Origin: Ophiostoma sp. CBS 140.51
Taxonomy: Eukaryota > Ascomycota > Sordariomycetes > Ophiostomatales > Ophiostomataceae
NCBI GenBank assembly: GCA_029298735.1
Contig: JANSLP010000105.1
Location: 1-64,000, forward strand
Length of the DNA: 64,000 nt
Direction: 5' to 3'
Shown here: piece after piece, positions 1-12,999 of the stretch
Position numbering within the stretch: position 1 is the stretch's first letter
How the letters are laid out: the number at the start of each line of letters is the position of its first letter
Made by a program: the position numbers and the translations under genes
The notes under the pieces: generated by a model
The model's input: the letters and a program-made list of their open reading frames with translations, nothing else
What the model was told of the DNA's origin: nothing
The model's database searches: none

Positions 1-3000
1 AAAACTTTTCAAAAGAAAAATTCATTGTTTAAAAATTAAAATACTTGTTAATGACAAAGTTTTATATCGATTTTAGTATATGAGGACCATACTCATATCA
101 ATGATGCTAGCATCTCATCGAGAGCTTAGATTGCGTCTTACAATGGCCTACAATACCAGATCTAGACGTGGGATGTTGAAGCTCATAACTCATGAGTGAA
201 GAGCCTCAATAGCGTGTAAGACAAAGCAGATAAACGGCATCCCACTCTATGATATTGTCAGCATACTCTCGGCCGATCCTGGAGATACAGATCTGTGATC
301 CACCATTGATTCGTTGAGATGCTGCATGATGAGAATGTCCCGTTCATAGCACGGCAATACTGGATGCAGTTGCATGTCAGATGCCCAAAAAAACAGGGCT
401 TTTGATCTGCATCGCATCACCACGCATCGTAGAAAAGCATGGGTACATCGCAGTTCCACCCGGGCTGTTTATTTCCTAGTCTACAGCGTACGTCGTACTT
501 GTTCTTCCATATTGCTTCTTCTGGAAGTCTTTCCCTATCAAACCAGCCGCCTGTTGCCACTGTCGTTTTTTTTTTTTGGAAGACATTGTTCACGTTTTCC
601 CTTCTCAGCTGAGGGTGGCACTACGTCAAAACAAATAAGAAAGAACTGCAAGAAAAAAGCAAAACGGTGCGGAAACCCGTCACATGTCGTCAACAGTTAG
701 TCCGAGGAGCGTCTTGCCTGGGCTTTGCCGACTTGCCTTCTGCATCTCTGGCTTCATGGTTGGGAAATTGAACCAGGGCTGGGCGCAGCGCTTCATCCTG
801 CAGGTTTGGAGGTCTTCTGCAGGCAGGAGGCAGGTCAGACAACCAAAGGAAAGAAAATATATGGAGAAGCTTGTCTCACAAGGTTTGTGTGTGAGCTTTT
901 ACCCCAGACTTCCATGGAAAAGACTGGGGGATGGGGGATATTGGATGGGGTGTGAGGATCACTGCAAGCGGCTGCACGAAGAGAAATGGAAAAAAGGAAA
1001 AAAAAGGACACTGGTCAGAAAAGAAGGAAGAAGGAAGCAATCGGGGCGCCCCTGTCCCCATATCCTGCATGCGACGTCAGCTTTCTGATGAGTATGAGTC
1101 GAAAAGAAAGTTGTATTTCCGGGGAAAGCAAGTAGGCAGCACAAGCAGCAGAAGCAGCACAAGCTCTGGAGCGAGGAAGAACCTCGGCGCATGCACGTTG
1201 GTCTTCCAAATAATATCTCTCACAGCTAACACACACACTTGCTTTTGGCCCGACATGCGGACATGCAGAATTGTGCAGATTTCGTATGCAGATGCAGAAT
1301 CCGAGAGAGAACGAGAGAGAGCAAGGAGAAAGGAGATAGCAACCTTGCTCCATACCATCCACCATCATCCATGCAAGGTGAGCCACACTCAACGCGACCT
1401 ACCCCAGACGGAGAAGATGAAAAAAACACACACAGAAAAAACAGAAAAGACAACCAACACGAACGAACCCAGATGCAGCCTAGACTCAACCAAAGAATGG
1501 AGGCATCAGGGAGATGAGATTTGTTTGACAGAAAGACAAGGCCCGACAGAATAGGAAATAAAATACTTGGCCCCTGCTATCTTGCTTTGTCGGTTTAATG
1601 CTATTTCTTGTCTTGCAGGCTTGGTCCTCTTCTTTTCGGTCCCTGTGACGTACACCTGCAACTGCCAACGGGGACCAGTGCCTTTCTTTGCCTCATTTGG
1701 GCATAGTTGAGCCTATTGGCTTCTTTTTGCTTTCGCGTCGGCGAACTTGGTCAATGTGTTGAAAGGAAAAGACGGGAAGCGAGTCAATGCTTCGGGCAAC
1801 GGAGAACGAAGTACGAAACAGACAGTAAAGGCAAGGTACAACGCGGCGTGGGTGCACAGGCCCGCAGACAACGCCGTGCGACACGCCGTCTTGACGGTAG
1901 TCTCGTTCTTTGAAAACGAGCTGAGCGCCTCTGAATGGCAGCGACATCCGCGAGATAGTCCTGACCGACAGCTTCTTTTGCTTCTTTTGCTTCGCTTCGC
2001 TCGTTTAAAACTCTTTGAAACCGTTCTCACTTTCATCTGAATGTTGATCTCTAACTGGAACAAGAAAGGGAACCGAGACCAAACTCCACTGGGTCTAAAT
2101 CGAGTTCCCCAAAAATATTGAGACCTCCCTGGTCGCCACGACCGTCTGAGCGGCGCCGTCTTGGGACAGACCAGAGACCAGTCTAGAGAGATCTGCTCGA
2201 CGGGGACTGGGGGGTGCACTGATTTGGGGCATGGTTTTGGGCCGGTGACTCTCTTTCTTTCTTTCTTTCTTTGGGTTACCAAACAAGTTAAACAGTAACT
2301 CTGTTCACATACGAGTACGAACAGACCAGGCGAACCAGTCAAACCAGGTAAAAACCCAGTAGGCTGGGCTGGTGGCTTGCACCCTGCGCCATGTAAATCT
2401 CCATGCGAAACAGGAAAAACCCCAGACGCAAAAAGAGGCACTTCTGGACCAGATTGTCCTGTTTTAATGCGATTTCGTTTGTTTTGGACTTGCTGGGCGC
2501 AGGTGGCCGGCGTTGAAAAATTTGGGGACAACTGGAGAAGATATGTGGAAGAAGGGCCTCCACACAAAGAAGAAGGGGCAGAATCAATAACTAGATAAGA
2601 GTAAAACAAAAAAACTCCATAAATAAATCAGAAAAAGGAGAAACGACAAGAAATGCCACTGGCCGTTTTGTCGTGAAATAACGAGAGATAAAGAAAGAAA
2701 CATAAGAAGTAAAAAAGAAAAAGAAAAAGTCGAAACGTTCGACTGGCGTCGTGGGGGCTGGACTGGTCTTCCCCACAAAATGGAACAAGGTGCGGAAAGA
2801 AAGACGGAAACCAGCGCAACGAGCCTTGAGCATCACCATTCAATGGCTGATCAACGAAGCCTAACGCCGGCAGGCACAGTAGGACGCAACTTGCTCGTTG
2901 TTTGTCGTTTGGCCTCCTGTCGCTGTGGCTTGGCTCTTGTTTTAGGGGCTGGTCGGCCGCCTGCAAAAAAGGAATCCTCGGATGTGCCTTTCGTACAAAT

Positions 3001-6000
3001 AGCTTGTTGCGCGTGCAGTCTCGCACTGTACGAACATGCAGCCGCGGTGGCTGCTTGGGCTGCAGGTCTCTCCAATTTTTTCTGAGACTCCAAGTTCTTG
3101 CCTCTTTCTGCCTACCGCCGTTACCCTTTGTCGACTTTGTTTCCCCTTCGTTTTCTTCTTTTTCTTTTACTCTCCGTAAACGGAGAACGACGGCGGTGAA
3201 ACGGGTGAACTAACACCGTTCCTGGAGCCGCCCGGCGTGCTGCCAACGCCGGTCGGCCTCGCTTCTTCATTTCTTATCATTGGAGGGCGTGTATGTAAGG
3301 AGTATGTACCTGGGAACTGTCATCCCTTTCTTCATGGCGGCGGGTTCCGGCACCTTTGAGTTGCTGTTGGAGGCAAGACTTTCCCTTTCTTGGTAGGCCG
3401 CTTCTGCCCGTTCAACGTTCAATATTGCCTGGATGAATAGCCTGTGAAAAAAGGTGAAGGTTAGCTTAATGGTTATGCTCATCATTGCTTCTCTCTTATT
3501 GCCGCAATTAAGGACAGACTTCAACCTGCCTCCGGGTCGGTAGTGCTGTACGGTAGGTCGCGTCCGAAGTCGCGGGAACTAATGCCCCGAAGACACACTC
3601 CTTTTGCATGCACCTACCGGCCAGGTGACAAAGATCATGATTCAATATCATGCAACCGAGTTGTTCCCCGAGGAAAACAGCGCACAATTTGGGACCGTGT
3701 TCGTCACCGGAACCAGGCAAGTCGGTGCCGTGAACGCTTGCAACGCACTCGTACGAAGGATAGTGGACAAGGAAAACAAAAGCCTGTCGGGGGACGTCTG
3801 CCCCGTGGCCCGTGTCATGATATCTCGATCTTGTTCAGCCCGTTGCGTCTGTTGGAGACAGGCCAAGATTGTATCTCCACAAACTGAATCGTGGGATCCT
3901 CTTTCATCTGCGCCTCGAGTGATTTTTTGGCTTCATTCCCTCCCTTCTTCCTCTTCTTGGACTTATTTTCTTCTTTCTGGTGCGTTTATTTTGGGCAGAT
4001 CCATGGCGCAAAAGGAGACTCTGGGGGCAGTGGAGTTGGGTGTGGGCTTCGCAATGAATAAGTTTCCCCATAAAACAGATCATGAGTGGAGTGGACAGAG
4101 CACACTAGGGCGCACACATCACAGCAGCTAATTGGGCGGCTTCATCTTTTGCTCATCCGTGGAAGCACTCCGTAGCGTGTTCTCCACGATAATATGGGGT
4201 TGAAAGTCTGGAAGTCTGACGGCCTGCTCTAGTGAAATACAACACAGCATGGGGGCTGGGGGATTTTGACGGGGGTTTGCAGAGATTTGGCTTGGGCCGA
4301 GGTCCATTGTTTCCCTGAGTGCTGATTGCAAACGTGTTAGCAACCTTGACAAACAACCAATCATACACGGCACCATTTGAAATAGTCTGCTTTACTTTTC
4401 TGTGGCTTCAATGCTGCGGACCCAAAGAAGAAATTTGGTGGTAGAGAGGAAAAAGAGAAAACCGGCATGGGATTGTAATATGACTCGAGAATGGTTCTGC
4501 ACAGTGACGGAGTTTGCCATGCGTTTTCAATGGATGAGACAGGACTGTGTACGAATACGGCGGTCAGAGGTCAGACTAAGAACTAAAGAAAATCAAAGCA
4601 CGGTGTGGACCAGCAGCAAAGACATACCGAGACAAAGGGTCCCCACCTTGGTGTTGGAGGACGTGGGCCTTGAGAGCAGCGAATATCGGACGTCGAGCTG
4701 CTTTACACCCATGCGCGTCGTGACGATTATGACCGAGAGTGCAGACTTAATTCTGCTGCACTCCTGGGCGCCCTGTAGAACCCCCTGGTCTGGGCAGATG
4801 CACATCTTCACAACTGGGCGTTTTGTTGGTGACAGACAGGGTCAGACGAAGGATCTCGATGGCCCAACTGCAGAGCAACAGACGGCGTTGACGAGGGACA
4901 TTGGTCGGAAGTAAGGAAGCGCATCTTTATTGTATGATGGGAAACAAAGCTACTGAAAGCTCGCCGTTTCCTCTTGTGGCAGTTTTGTGTGAGTGATTCT
5001 GTCTTGGGACACTGGAAAGGCCACCATCTGGTCAGTGCGTCAATATCTGCCGACTGGTTGGTGATTCGAATATTTTTGACTGTTGCCAGACCAGGCTTCC
5101 CCCTATTTCCCAATCTCTCGGGCTTCATGCCACATGCGATTGGGCGGTGAGATGAACCTAATTTTGACTTGACCAGGTGCTTGGCCAGGCTGGACCTGTT
5201 CGGGGATCGAAGGAAGCGCCTCGTGGCTCTTGAACAGCCACGCCTTCAGTGCACTGTGCAGATATTGGTCCTTGGAGTTTTCTGCTTGGGCTTCCTGCTT
5301 CGAAGGCATACACTTTCAACTTCACCACACAGCCCAGCCCAGAGCAGCTCACAAACAAAGTTGATGATTGAGCCTCTTATGTGTTGCCAAGAAAATCGTC
5401 CGAAGCCGCCCGGCTATTTTCCTGATTCGGTACGTCCGACAATTGACGGCCGTCCCGTGGAGGAAGACAGTGTCTCATAAACCGAAGGGCGCCCCGGTGG
5501 TAAGCCAAGAGAAAAGACCAGCAAATCTACCTCATTGCGGTATTCCCGGCGTGTTTTGCTCACTTGTGATATGGACACACGATGGATGACCCTTGAAAGC
5601 AAAAGAGGATGGCCGGTTTGTTCTGAATGGGTGGCTGGCACACTTTCTGGGCTGAGGCATTGAGAAAAAAGGAAGACAATGTCTCTCATGGAGGGTCGAT
5701 CAGCGCTACCACTGGTGTGTCCGTGTTCTCACAATTTGTGGAAAGTCTGGGGAAAAACGACAGGGGTCCTCTGTCTTGCACCCTCAAGGCACTTCTGGGC
5801 AACTTTCGCCTGGCCTGGCCGCTTGTTTCGGCTTCTCGGCGGCCTAGTTCTCCCAAAAAGTGCCCCAAAGTGTTCCAACAGAACCGACTGCACTCAAGTG
5901 CAGGCAAAGCGCCCCACGGTATCAACAGCGACTGGTCGAGCCAGGCAGACGGAGCAATGACGCTATGCTGCTAGCCCGGCGTTGGCGTGCGATGTGACAG

Positions 6001-6900
6001 TGAGAGTGTCACTCAAGTCCCTGTTGGCATAGTGCTGCCTCTAGAGTGACTCTGCAATGTCCTTCGTGTTTCGTCATTGCACATTCAGGAATGGAAAAGA
6101 GGAACCCATGACCACTTTCTCAGCCTGCCTCCTGTCTGGATAAAGCGGCCCCCTGTTTTGAGGATGGCTTCGACAGAGAGCCTCGTATGGCATTTGTGTT
6201 TGGGAGTGTTCCGTGAGGTCAGACTCTGGGCTAATCATAAACGAGGACCTGATTTTGGAGAGGTGCATTGAACTGTCAGAAGTCAATCACGACCGGCTGG
6301 TGCTGGATTGAATCTAGATATTATTGGTTAGATATTTGGTGCATAAGAATCTTGCCAACGGGCATCAAGAACATTGGAGTTGTGCTTTGTATCTTACCAA
6401 TGATTGCCTGCCAGAGAAGCGGATTCCTAGCCAAGACCAGTGGTGCCTTGACTTGTCTCGAACTAACCCGCATCAACCTTCCAGAACAAGGCTTTCTCTG
6501 AGACATTCTTTGTCCTCAGCAGCTGTGCGTTCAGTGGCCGAAGCATGTGGCAACTGCATTCCTCCGCTGTAATGCATGGAGCAGCCTCAAACATGTGGCT
6601 GTGGGGGGAGTTGCAACTGCCCAGTACTTGTTGAAATCTACAGGACCGGGCAGATGTAGCCGAATAGTGGCCTGTTCGAGAAAAGTAGTAACGGCAAAGG
6701 ACAAACATACAAGCCGACCACCTGTAAACAGCGAACTCTAGATAGAAACGGTCTGGACAAGACGATGGGATGGAGTGTGGCGTGTAGTGGTGTTCTCTGC
6801 ACCTACCCTGCAGATATATTTTGCATCTCATCTGAAGCAAAAGGTACCGGTATCGTGTAAGTGGCCGTGCCCGTTTGTCTCGGCGGTTCGGTGTCAGATT
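1..6900. other. Non-coding stretch, left part of a 16.9-kb coding desert
   Basis: I see no gene here. The first ~80 bases are AT-rich and the rest has ordinary composition. The ORFs are short, overlap on both strands and carry no recognisable domain. The longest, on the minus strand at 1713-2609, is Lys/Arg/Ser-rich low-complexity translation. Between about 2.0 and 5.3 kb short CCAG/CTGG-type words such as GACCAG and CTGGTC recur. A TTTC microsatellite lies at 2250-2272. Confidence 0.7.
2250..2272. repeat. TTTC tetranucleotide microsatellite
   Basis: About five to six copies of a CTTT unit in a row, inside the non-coding desert. Confidence 0.9.
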
Positions 6901-9900
6901 GACGGCAGTCCTTAAGGTTATATGGAAGTGGGACTCGGCTCGAAGATGGGCTGAAAGTGCAGATGTAGGGAAGCGGGATGGAAAAGAGGCAGACGTAGCG
7001 AGATCAAAGTGGTGTTTCCTAGATGAGGCCGTGAGCTTATCAGCATGCAGAATGATTGAGATCAGAGGTGCCTTGGATAAATACCAATGTTGCTGTGTAT
7101 ATGAAAATTAAAACATGAAAAGACATACCTTTCGGGGGTAAGGCCTGCCAAGCTGTTTGCACTTTCGATGCACTTACACAGCACTCTGGCAGGTCATAGC
7201 TTGAGCCGTTGTTGTCGCCAATCAATAGTTTTATGCCGTTGAAAAGAGAACTTTCGTCTCTTCTTCCTATCGTCATTCGGCGCCTGCTTCGGCCACAGCT
7301 TTGGGACTGTTAAGGGCCGACCAAAAACCCACGGAATTTTGAGACTGTTCGAAATGCCACTGAGAACGAGCGAAGGTGTCTCATATTAGCCGCTTGCAAC
7401 CCTTTGGATGCTTTTAGCTCAATGTCGGGCAATTGCTTTGCCCTCCATGAACTTTAGATCGTCGTCTATCATGTTTGGTGTACTTTCTTCAGGAAAGGTG
7501 TCCGTTGTCCGCCAATGGCAGCTGCAGCCCAACCAAGCTGTTCGTCTTGCATCCTGTTTTCGTTCTTTTGCCACCCTTTGTGAGTCAATAACAAGTCGAA
7601 GAAGAGTGTGCTTGCCAGCCTGGATGCTTCGTGGGAAACGACGACGTCGGTTCACGAACCTTGCCATTTGCAGACAAGATGCCGGTGGAGTCCCATGGTA
7701 GGGAAGGAACGAGCGGTGGGAGGAGCCGTGGCCGTGCTGTTCTTCTTTTGTCTTTTCTGCTGTTCTTCCTGTCTTCTCTTCTTTCTTTTCCACGATCGCC
7801 GTCTTCTTTTACTTGACGCCTATGGATGTATAGACGGCAAGTCTTGTGTGGAGAACCTCTTTGTTCCCCGAGCTCAGAAGAAGACGTCAACGACCACCAA
7901 GGCAAAGAGGAAAAATAAAAACGAAGTACACACACGATTTCACGCTCCAGCACCGTGAATGGAAAAACAAGCCGCTGGCCAGTCGTGCTAGGCCCCAGAG
8001 CACCAACGCTATCCAAGCGCCCAAGTTTGCGCTCTCCTGCACGTTCTTCAAGACGACAGACACAGAGCGACTACTACTGTTGATTGCTCCAACGCCCTTG
8101 CTGGTTTCGACCGTTTATTTGGTGGGCAGCCATGATTCCTGCCAGCCTGCCTGGAGCCTTCATCAATGCATGCCAATGCTAATGCCCGCCAATGGTCGAT
8201 CACGGAAACGACTGGCTTGGTTTAAAATCCGGGGAAAGCTCTGTCCACCACGCTTTCCACCACCTCGTCTGCCGGCACTCACCTCTCGACACTCTTACTC
8301 TCTGGCTCTGTTTCTCACAGGAGCGATAAATAAAGGAGTGGCCCATGTTACCCTTTGTGGGAGGGTCTGTCGGAGCACTGACCAGGTTCGTCATTGGCCC
8401 GGCGAGCGACTGTCCATTGTGGTGGGCCGTGTTGATGAGTGGGAAGGGGTTTCTGAGGGCAGGTCTCGTCTTTGGTGGGATCTGGGGTGTGAGGTCTTTG
8501 TTCGTGGTCTGGCCAGCCTCTCTTCTCCATCCACAGTAAAGCTTTTGTTGTAAAGAAGATACAGAGCCCCAGAAAAGTGCGAAATAGGGGCATGATCGTC
8601 AGCAAAAGAAACAGAAGTTACGAATACGAGTATCAGGGAAAGAGCGTTTTGCACAAAAGAGTACTACGGACATTCGTACCTGCTCCGAACAAAAGAGAAC
8701 CTGTGGTGCTTCCTACTTTCTTGGGTCGTTCTTGCCCGTTGGGCACGAAAATAAGAAAGTTGGAGAAAAAGGGGCAAGTGCGCTTTTCTGTGAACAGAAG
8801 GGAAAGAGCAAGTCCTCAGGGGCCCGAGGCCCTGAGCTCCCCAGTCCCCGCCGTCATTTCCCCAAAAATGGCTGGAATGGTGGGGTCGTTTACACGGATT
8901 GGCAATACTTTGTTGGTGCTCTGTGCGGTGCTAAAAGTTGGAGAGGGAGAAAATAGAAAGAGCGAACGAAGGGCGGCAACAGGGAAGGCACAGACGAGCT
9001 GTACATTTTCATCAAGCGCAAGACGGAGTCCATCAAGAAACGACAAAGTCCCAGATCATCCCTGTTAGCAGATACAAGTGAAAAAGTCGCACACGGTTGT
9101 CCGAACAGTTTGAAGAGAAATGCATTGGCACGGTACGATGAAGAGACGACAGAGACCACAGGCCTGACTCGCAGAAAGGGTTCACACCAACTCAAGCGTT
9201 GATCCCAGCTTCTCGCCAGCATGTTCCTTTTTTACATCTTTTTTGTTGGGTGGTCCCGTTTTAATTGCTTCTTTCATCCCGCCCGCCGACCACGGGTCAG
9301 GTGGTTTGTTGGCTGGGGCACAATTTCGTCGGGTAGGTAAGCTCGAATTAGGGACGCAAAGATATAGATCAGAGACTGCATTTGAATAGATTAGATTGCT
9401 GGGGCACTCAATATATTTCTCGTATGTATGTCAGCATGGGCATAGAATGCCAACACACAACAGAAGCTGCACGCAATATTCTAGAGGCGAACTAGAAGCA
9501 GGGAAGACAGGGGAAGGGAGACATCGAAAGGGGAAACGATGCCCCCGTTTCGCGTGGGAAATGGCCCGGGAGGCAAACAAATAAATTGAACAGATGGCAC
9601 AAAGAAAGCGGTCAAAACTGAAGCTTATGGAACGAGGCCGGTTGTTGAGGCTGTTGACGAAGGCGGATGTCGTACGTCCGTTCTGCAACTAGAGCATTAT
9701 GGATATGACAGTGAATGTCTACATCTTGCTGCACGCACTTTCGCCCTTTACCACTTAAGACTCTGATTGATATTGTTTCGAGCATCGTGGACATTGCTGA
9801 TAACCGCAAATGACGATTATCTGGAGCTTTGATACTGGAACGCAAAAGACGCACAGCTTTCAGCTGCTGTGCTGTCGTTGCTTCAGTGCTGCAAAGTGCG

Positions 9901-12900
9901 AAGAGCCCTGATCCCTGACCGGTGCAAGTAATGATGCGCCCAGAGGCCCACCACGGTTGGCTCGCTGGTCCCACTCCTCCAAAACACTCAGGTTTGTGCA
10001 GCCTCATGACGAAAGGCGCACAGATGCAACGGGATGTCTTGAATCTTGAATCATGTATCTGGCCAGGAAAAATAGCTGTGATGTCTTTTTCCTGGACCTG
10101 AGACAGAGCGTTGCATCGTGGACATGGAAAGCATAAAAATACCCGTCTCGACACTGGTTCTGGCCGGACCTGGTGTCCCAAAGGGCTGGTCAGTTTTTCC
10201 GAGTTGCACGGAGCACATCCTCACAGATATCTCTTGTTTTCTTCTTCCTTTTTTTCTTTTAGCAGTGTCCAGCATCCAACGGCTGTCGTTGAACGTTGAA
10301 CGTGCCGCGGCGTGATTCAGGAAGCGACAAGACACGAGATGTGCTCTTTGTAAGGAGAATCTGTCGGACGGGCCGTCCGCGTCCCGATGGCACAGCGTGG
10401 CAGCACAACATGCGACAGATGTACAGACGTAGCTTACACAACTGTGAGTGACAGTGGGTTCTGCGCGGGAAGTGCAGAGAGAGCATCTCGCAAAAGAATG
10501 GAAGATGCCGTCACTGTATTGTTACCTCGCCCGTCTCACGGGATTTACAGCCCATTCGGGCAGGCACCGAGTTTTCTTCTGCCCTGACCGACCACGGCAC
10601 ACATACGACGACAATGGCCTGTCCCCTGCTCGGGTTGTCTTTGTGGCAACGGGCCGTGGTTGGATGCTCACCGGCCGGGATGCACGTTCTGGCCGAGAAG
10701 GACACACGCAGGAAAAAAGACAGAATGCCATGCAGGGTCAGGCCGTGTGTCTGAGGCAGAAAAAGAAAGCACTCGAAAGACAATAAAAGCGACACAGGAA
10801 ACAAAAGGTTAGGCTAGCATATCGCGGGTGACTTTCGTCTGGGGTCGGTTTTGAAGGTGGTGTGGATGAAGGACAAGGGTTGCGCTTGCAGACGGGCCAG
10901 CCCAGCCTGCCAACAGCGAGCTCTTTCCTCCCTTTTTCCTCGCCTGAGCTTGTTGCCCATGCCATGCACTTGCGGCAAGAGCGACCTGCATTCGTTCTTG
11001 CCGTCCTGTTCAAACTCGGCACGATGCATCATAAAGCTCGGAGGAGCTCTTCGAGGACAAGGGAAATAAGAATGAAGGTCAAAAGAGGTGTCGCAAATGA
11101 GGTTGCAGTCCACGACGTCAACTCTTCGTGCAGGGTGTAGAGTCGCATTCAATGTGCACACAGCCAGTTTGGGCGGTTTCACTGAATGCACTGTGCCCAC
11201 CCTTTTCCTCCCCACAACAGCCTGCTCCAGCGGCTCAGCGGAAGCCCGCCAACCCACCAACTATGCCTTCTTGTCGCCTGCTGATTGTGTTTTCTCGTTC
11301 GTCTGTTGGATATATTATTAGAAGGAGCAACAGAAAATATATACGGCGCAGTAAACTAGACATGGGATGTCAATGTGAGAGTCAAGATGTCGACGAAGGG
11401 GCATTGGGCGATGAGGCTGGCTGATTGGTAAGAATTGTCAGGTGCGCTCCCCATTAATACAGCACATTTTGGCAGGAACCCGCCTGGAACAAATCGCTCC
11501 GGACAAGCCTGGAGATAACACGATAGGAACGATCTTCACTGCCACTCGTACTCGTACAAATAGATTGTACTGTGTAAATGCCTTGCATTCGACAAGCAAG
11601 AAGACCTGTCACCTTTCTGCTTTCGAATGTAACTCAAGACGCGGGTTAAGATGCAGCGATGCAGCGAGCGGATTATGCAATTCGCCAGTTTTCTTGATGT
11701 TGCACCCGCTGGGCCCATTGGTAAATCGAACCACGGGACCAAAATTGCGAGGCGTGATGGAGGGAAGGAGAAAGGAGAACTGACGAAAGACAGGGAAGGA
11801 GAGAGACATCGAACAAAGGCAGGGCAGTCACAGAACATAGTGCTGAATAAAGAGCCTCGTAGATAAAAGAGAAGACGACAACAAGAAGTAGGTGAAAGAC
11901 CAATCTATTTCATTCGAGAATCGCGAGAAGCACTTTACTAGCACAATTAACAGGCAATCTGGGGGACGAAGGCGGCAAGGAACACGGGAGACCTGTTGTA
12001 AGATGAGCTGCATAGAGAAACAGTGAACAATGGCCAGCCGCTTTTCGAAACATGCAGTAAGTACAGGGCCGCAGAAGCAGGCTACATGGGATAAATGACA
12101 CACATTGGATATTGATATTGACAAAATATCTTGCATGTTGAGGCTGCAGATGGGCCACGAACTGATTGCTCGAAACGATATATCAATGGGTAGATGCGGC
12201 CTGGCTTATTTACTTTGACAAAAGACAAGGCTACTAGTTTTCCGTCGAGAAGTCGAGTGTCCATTACTCGGCATAATGCAGGATCGACGAAACATGGCAT
12301 ACTGCGGAGCATAAAGGAATATGATAAAGCGAGTGCTCGCAAAAACGTCAGAGCTCAGACTCTCCTACCGTCTACCTTATCCCGAGAAGAATAAACACTT
12401 AAACATTTAATACCTTCTTGAACCAAACGAACAGACGGGGCGGGATGGCGAGCCAATCGACGGCAGCAACGCATGCAGAAAATAGATTGCGGTGCCTGGT
12501 TGACCGCCCTCTCAAGAGCCAGCGGGTCGCGGCCTGCCGTCTTCTATCAAAAATAGCTGCATGCCACTGGTGCTGCTTGTATGCGGTTCTCGATCTCGTT
12601 CGTGGATTGGAATGCAAGACTCTTTTATTTTATATCACGAATATCGGTCTGAGCAAGGTCCCGGCGAGGCCCAGGACCCGAGCTTGATTGCGATAATACG
12701 TCCACTATGCGCCGCCAAAGTACACTTAGATGGCAGTAAGGCCACACTTTGCCCATCTCTCTTGGTCTGACGTAGAAACGACGACACGGGGAAGGAAGCT
12801 CTGGGCGGCCTCAACAGGACAAAGTAGGCAAAAGCAAACCCACTCATGTACTTTCTCGTTCTTTTCTCGTCGTGTTCTGGAAAATAGAGACCCGCAAAAA

Positions 12901-12999
12901 TAATGGATAATATGCGATAGAAACAAGACGCCGTACGTCGTACGTACTTTGTATTTGCCATGGCCGCCACACCATATTACCACTCAACTGACGACCGAC
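6901..12999. other. Non-coding stretch, middle of the coding desert
   Basis: No ORF here looks like a protein and no tRNA-like B box was found by eye. Pyrimidine-rich patches on the plus strand, for example 7735-7812 and 10236-10262, resemble fungal core promoters or leaders but precede no gene. A local palindrome CGTACGTCGTACGTAC occurs near 12,932, and a partial copy occurs near 489. Confidence 0.65.

Noticed and set aside
1713..2609. 298-codon ORF on the minus strand
   Set aside because: The translation is low complexity (Lys/Arg/Ser runs), carries no domain and overlaps other equally poor frames.
4402..4914. 170-codon ORF on the plus strand
   Set aside because: No domain, no promoter or intron context, and composition typical of chance translation.
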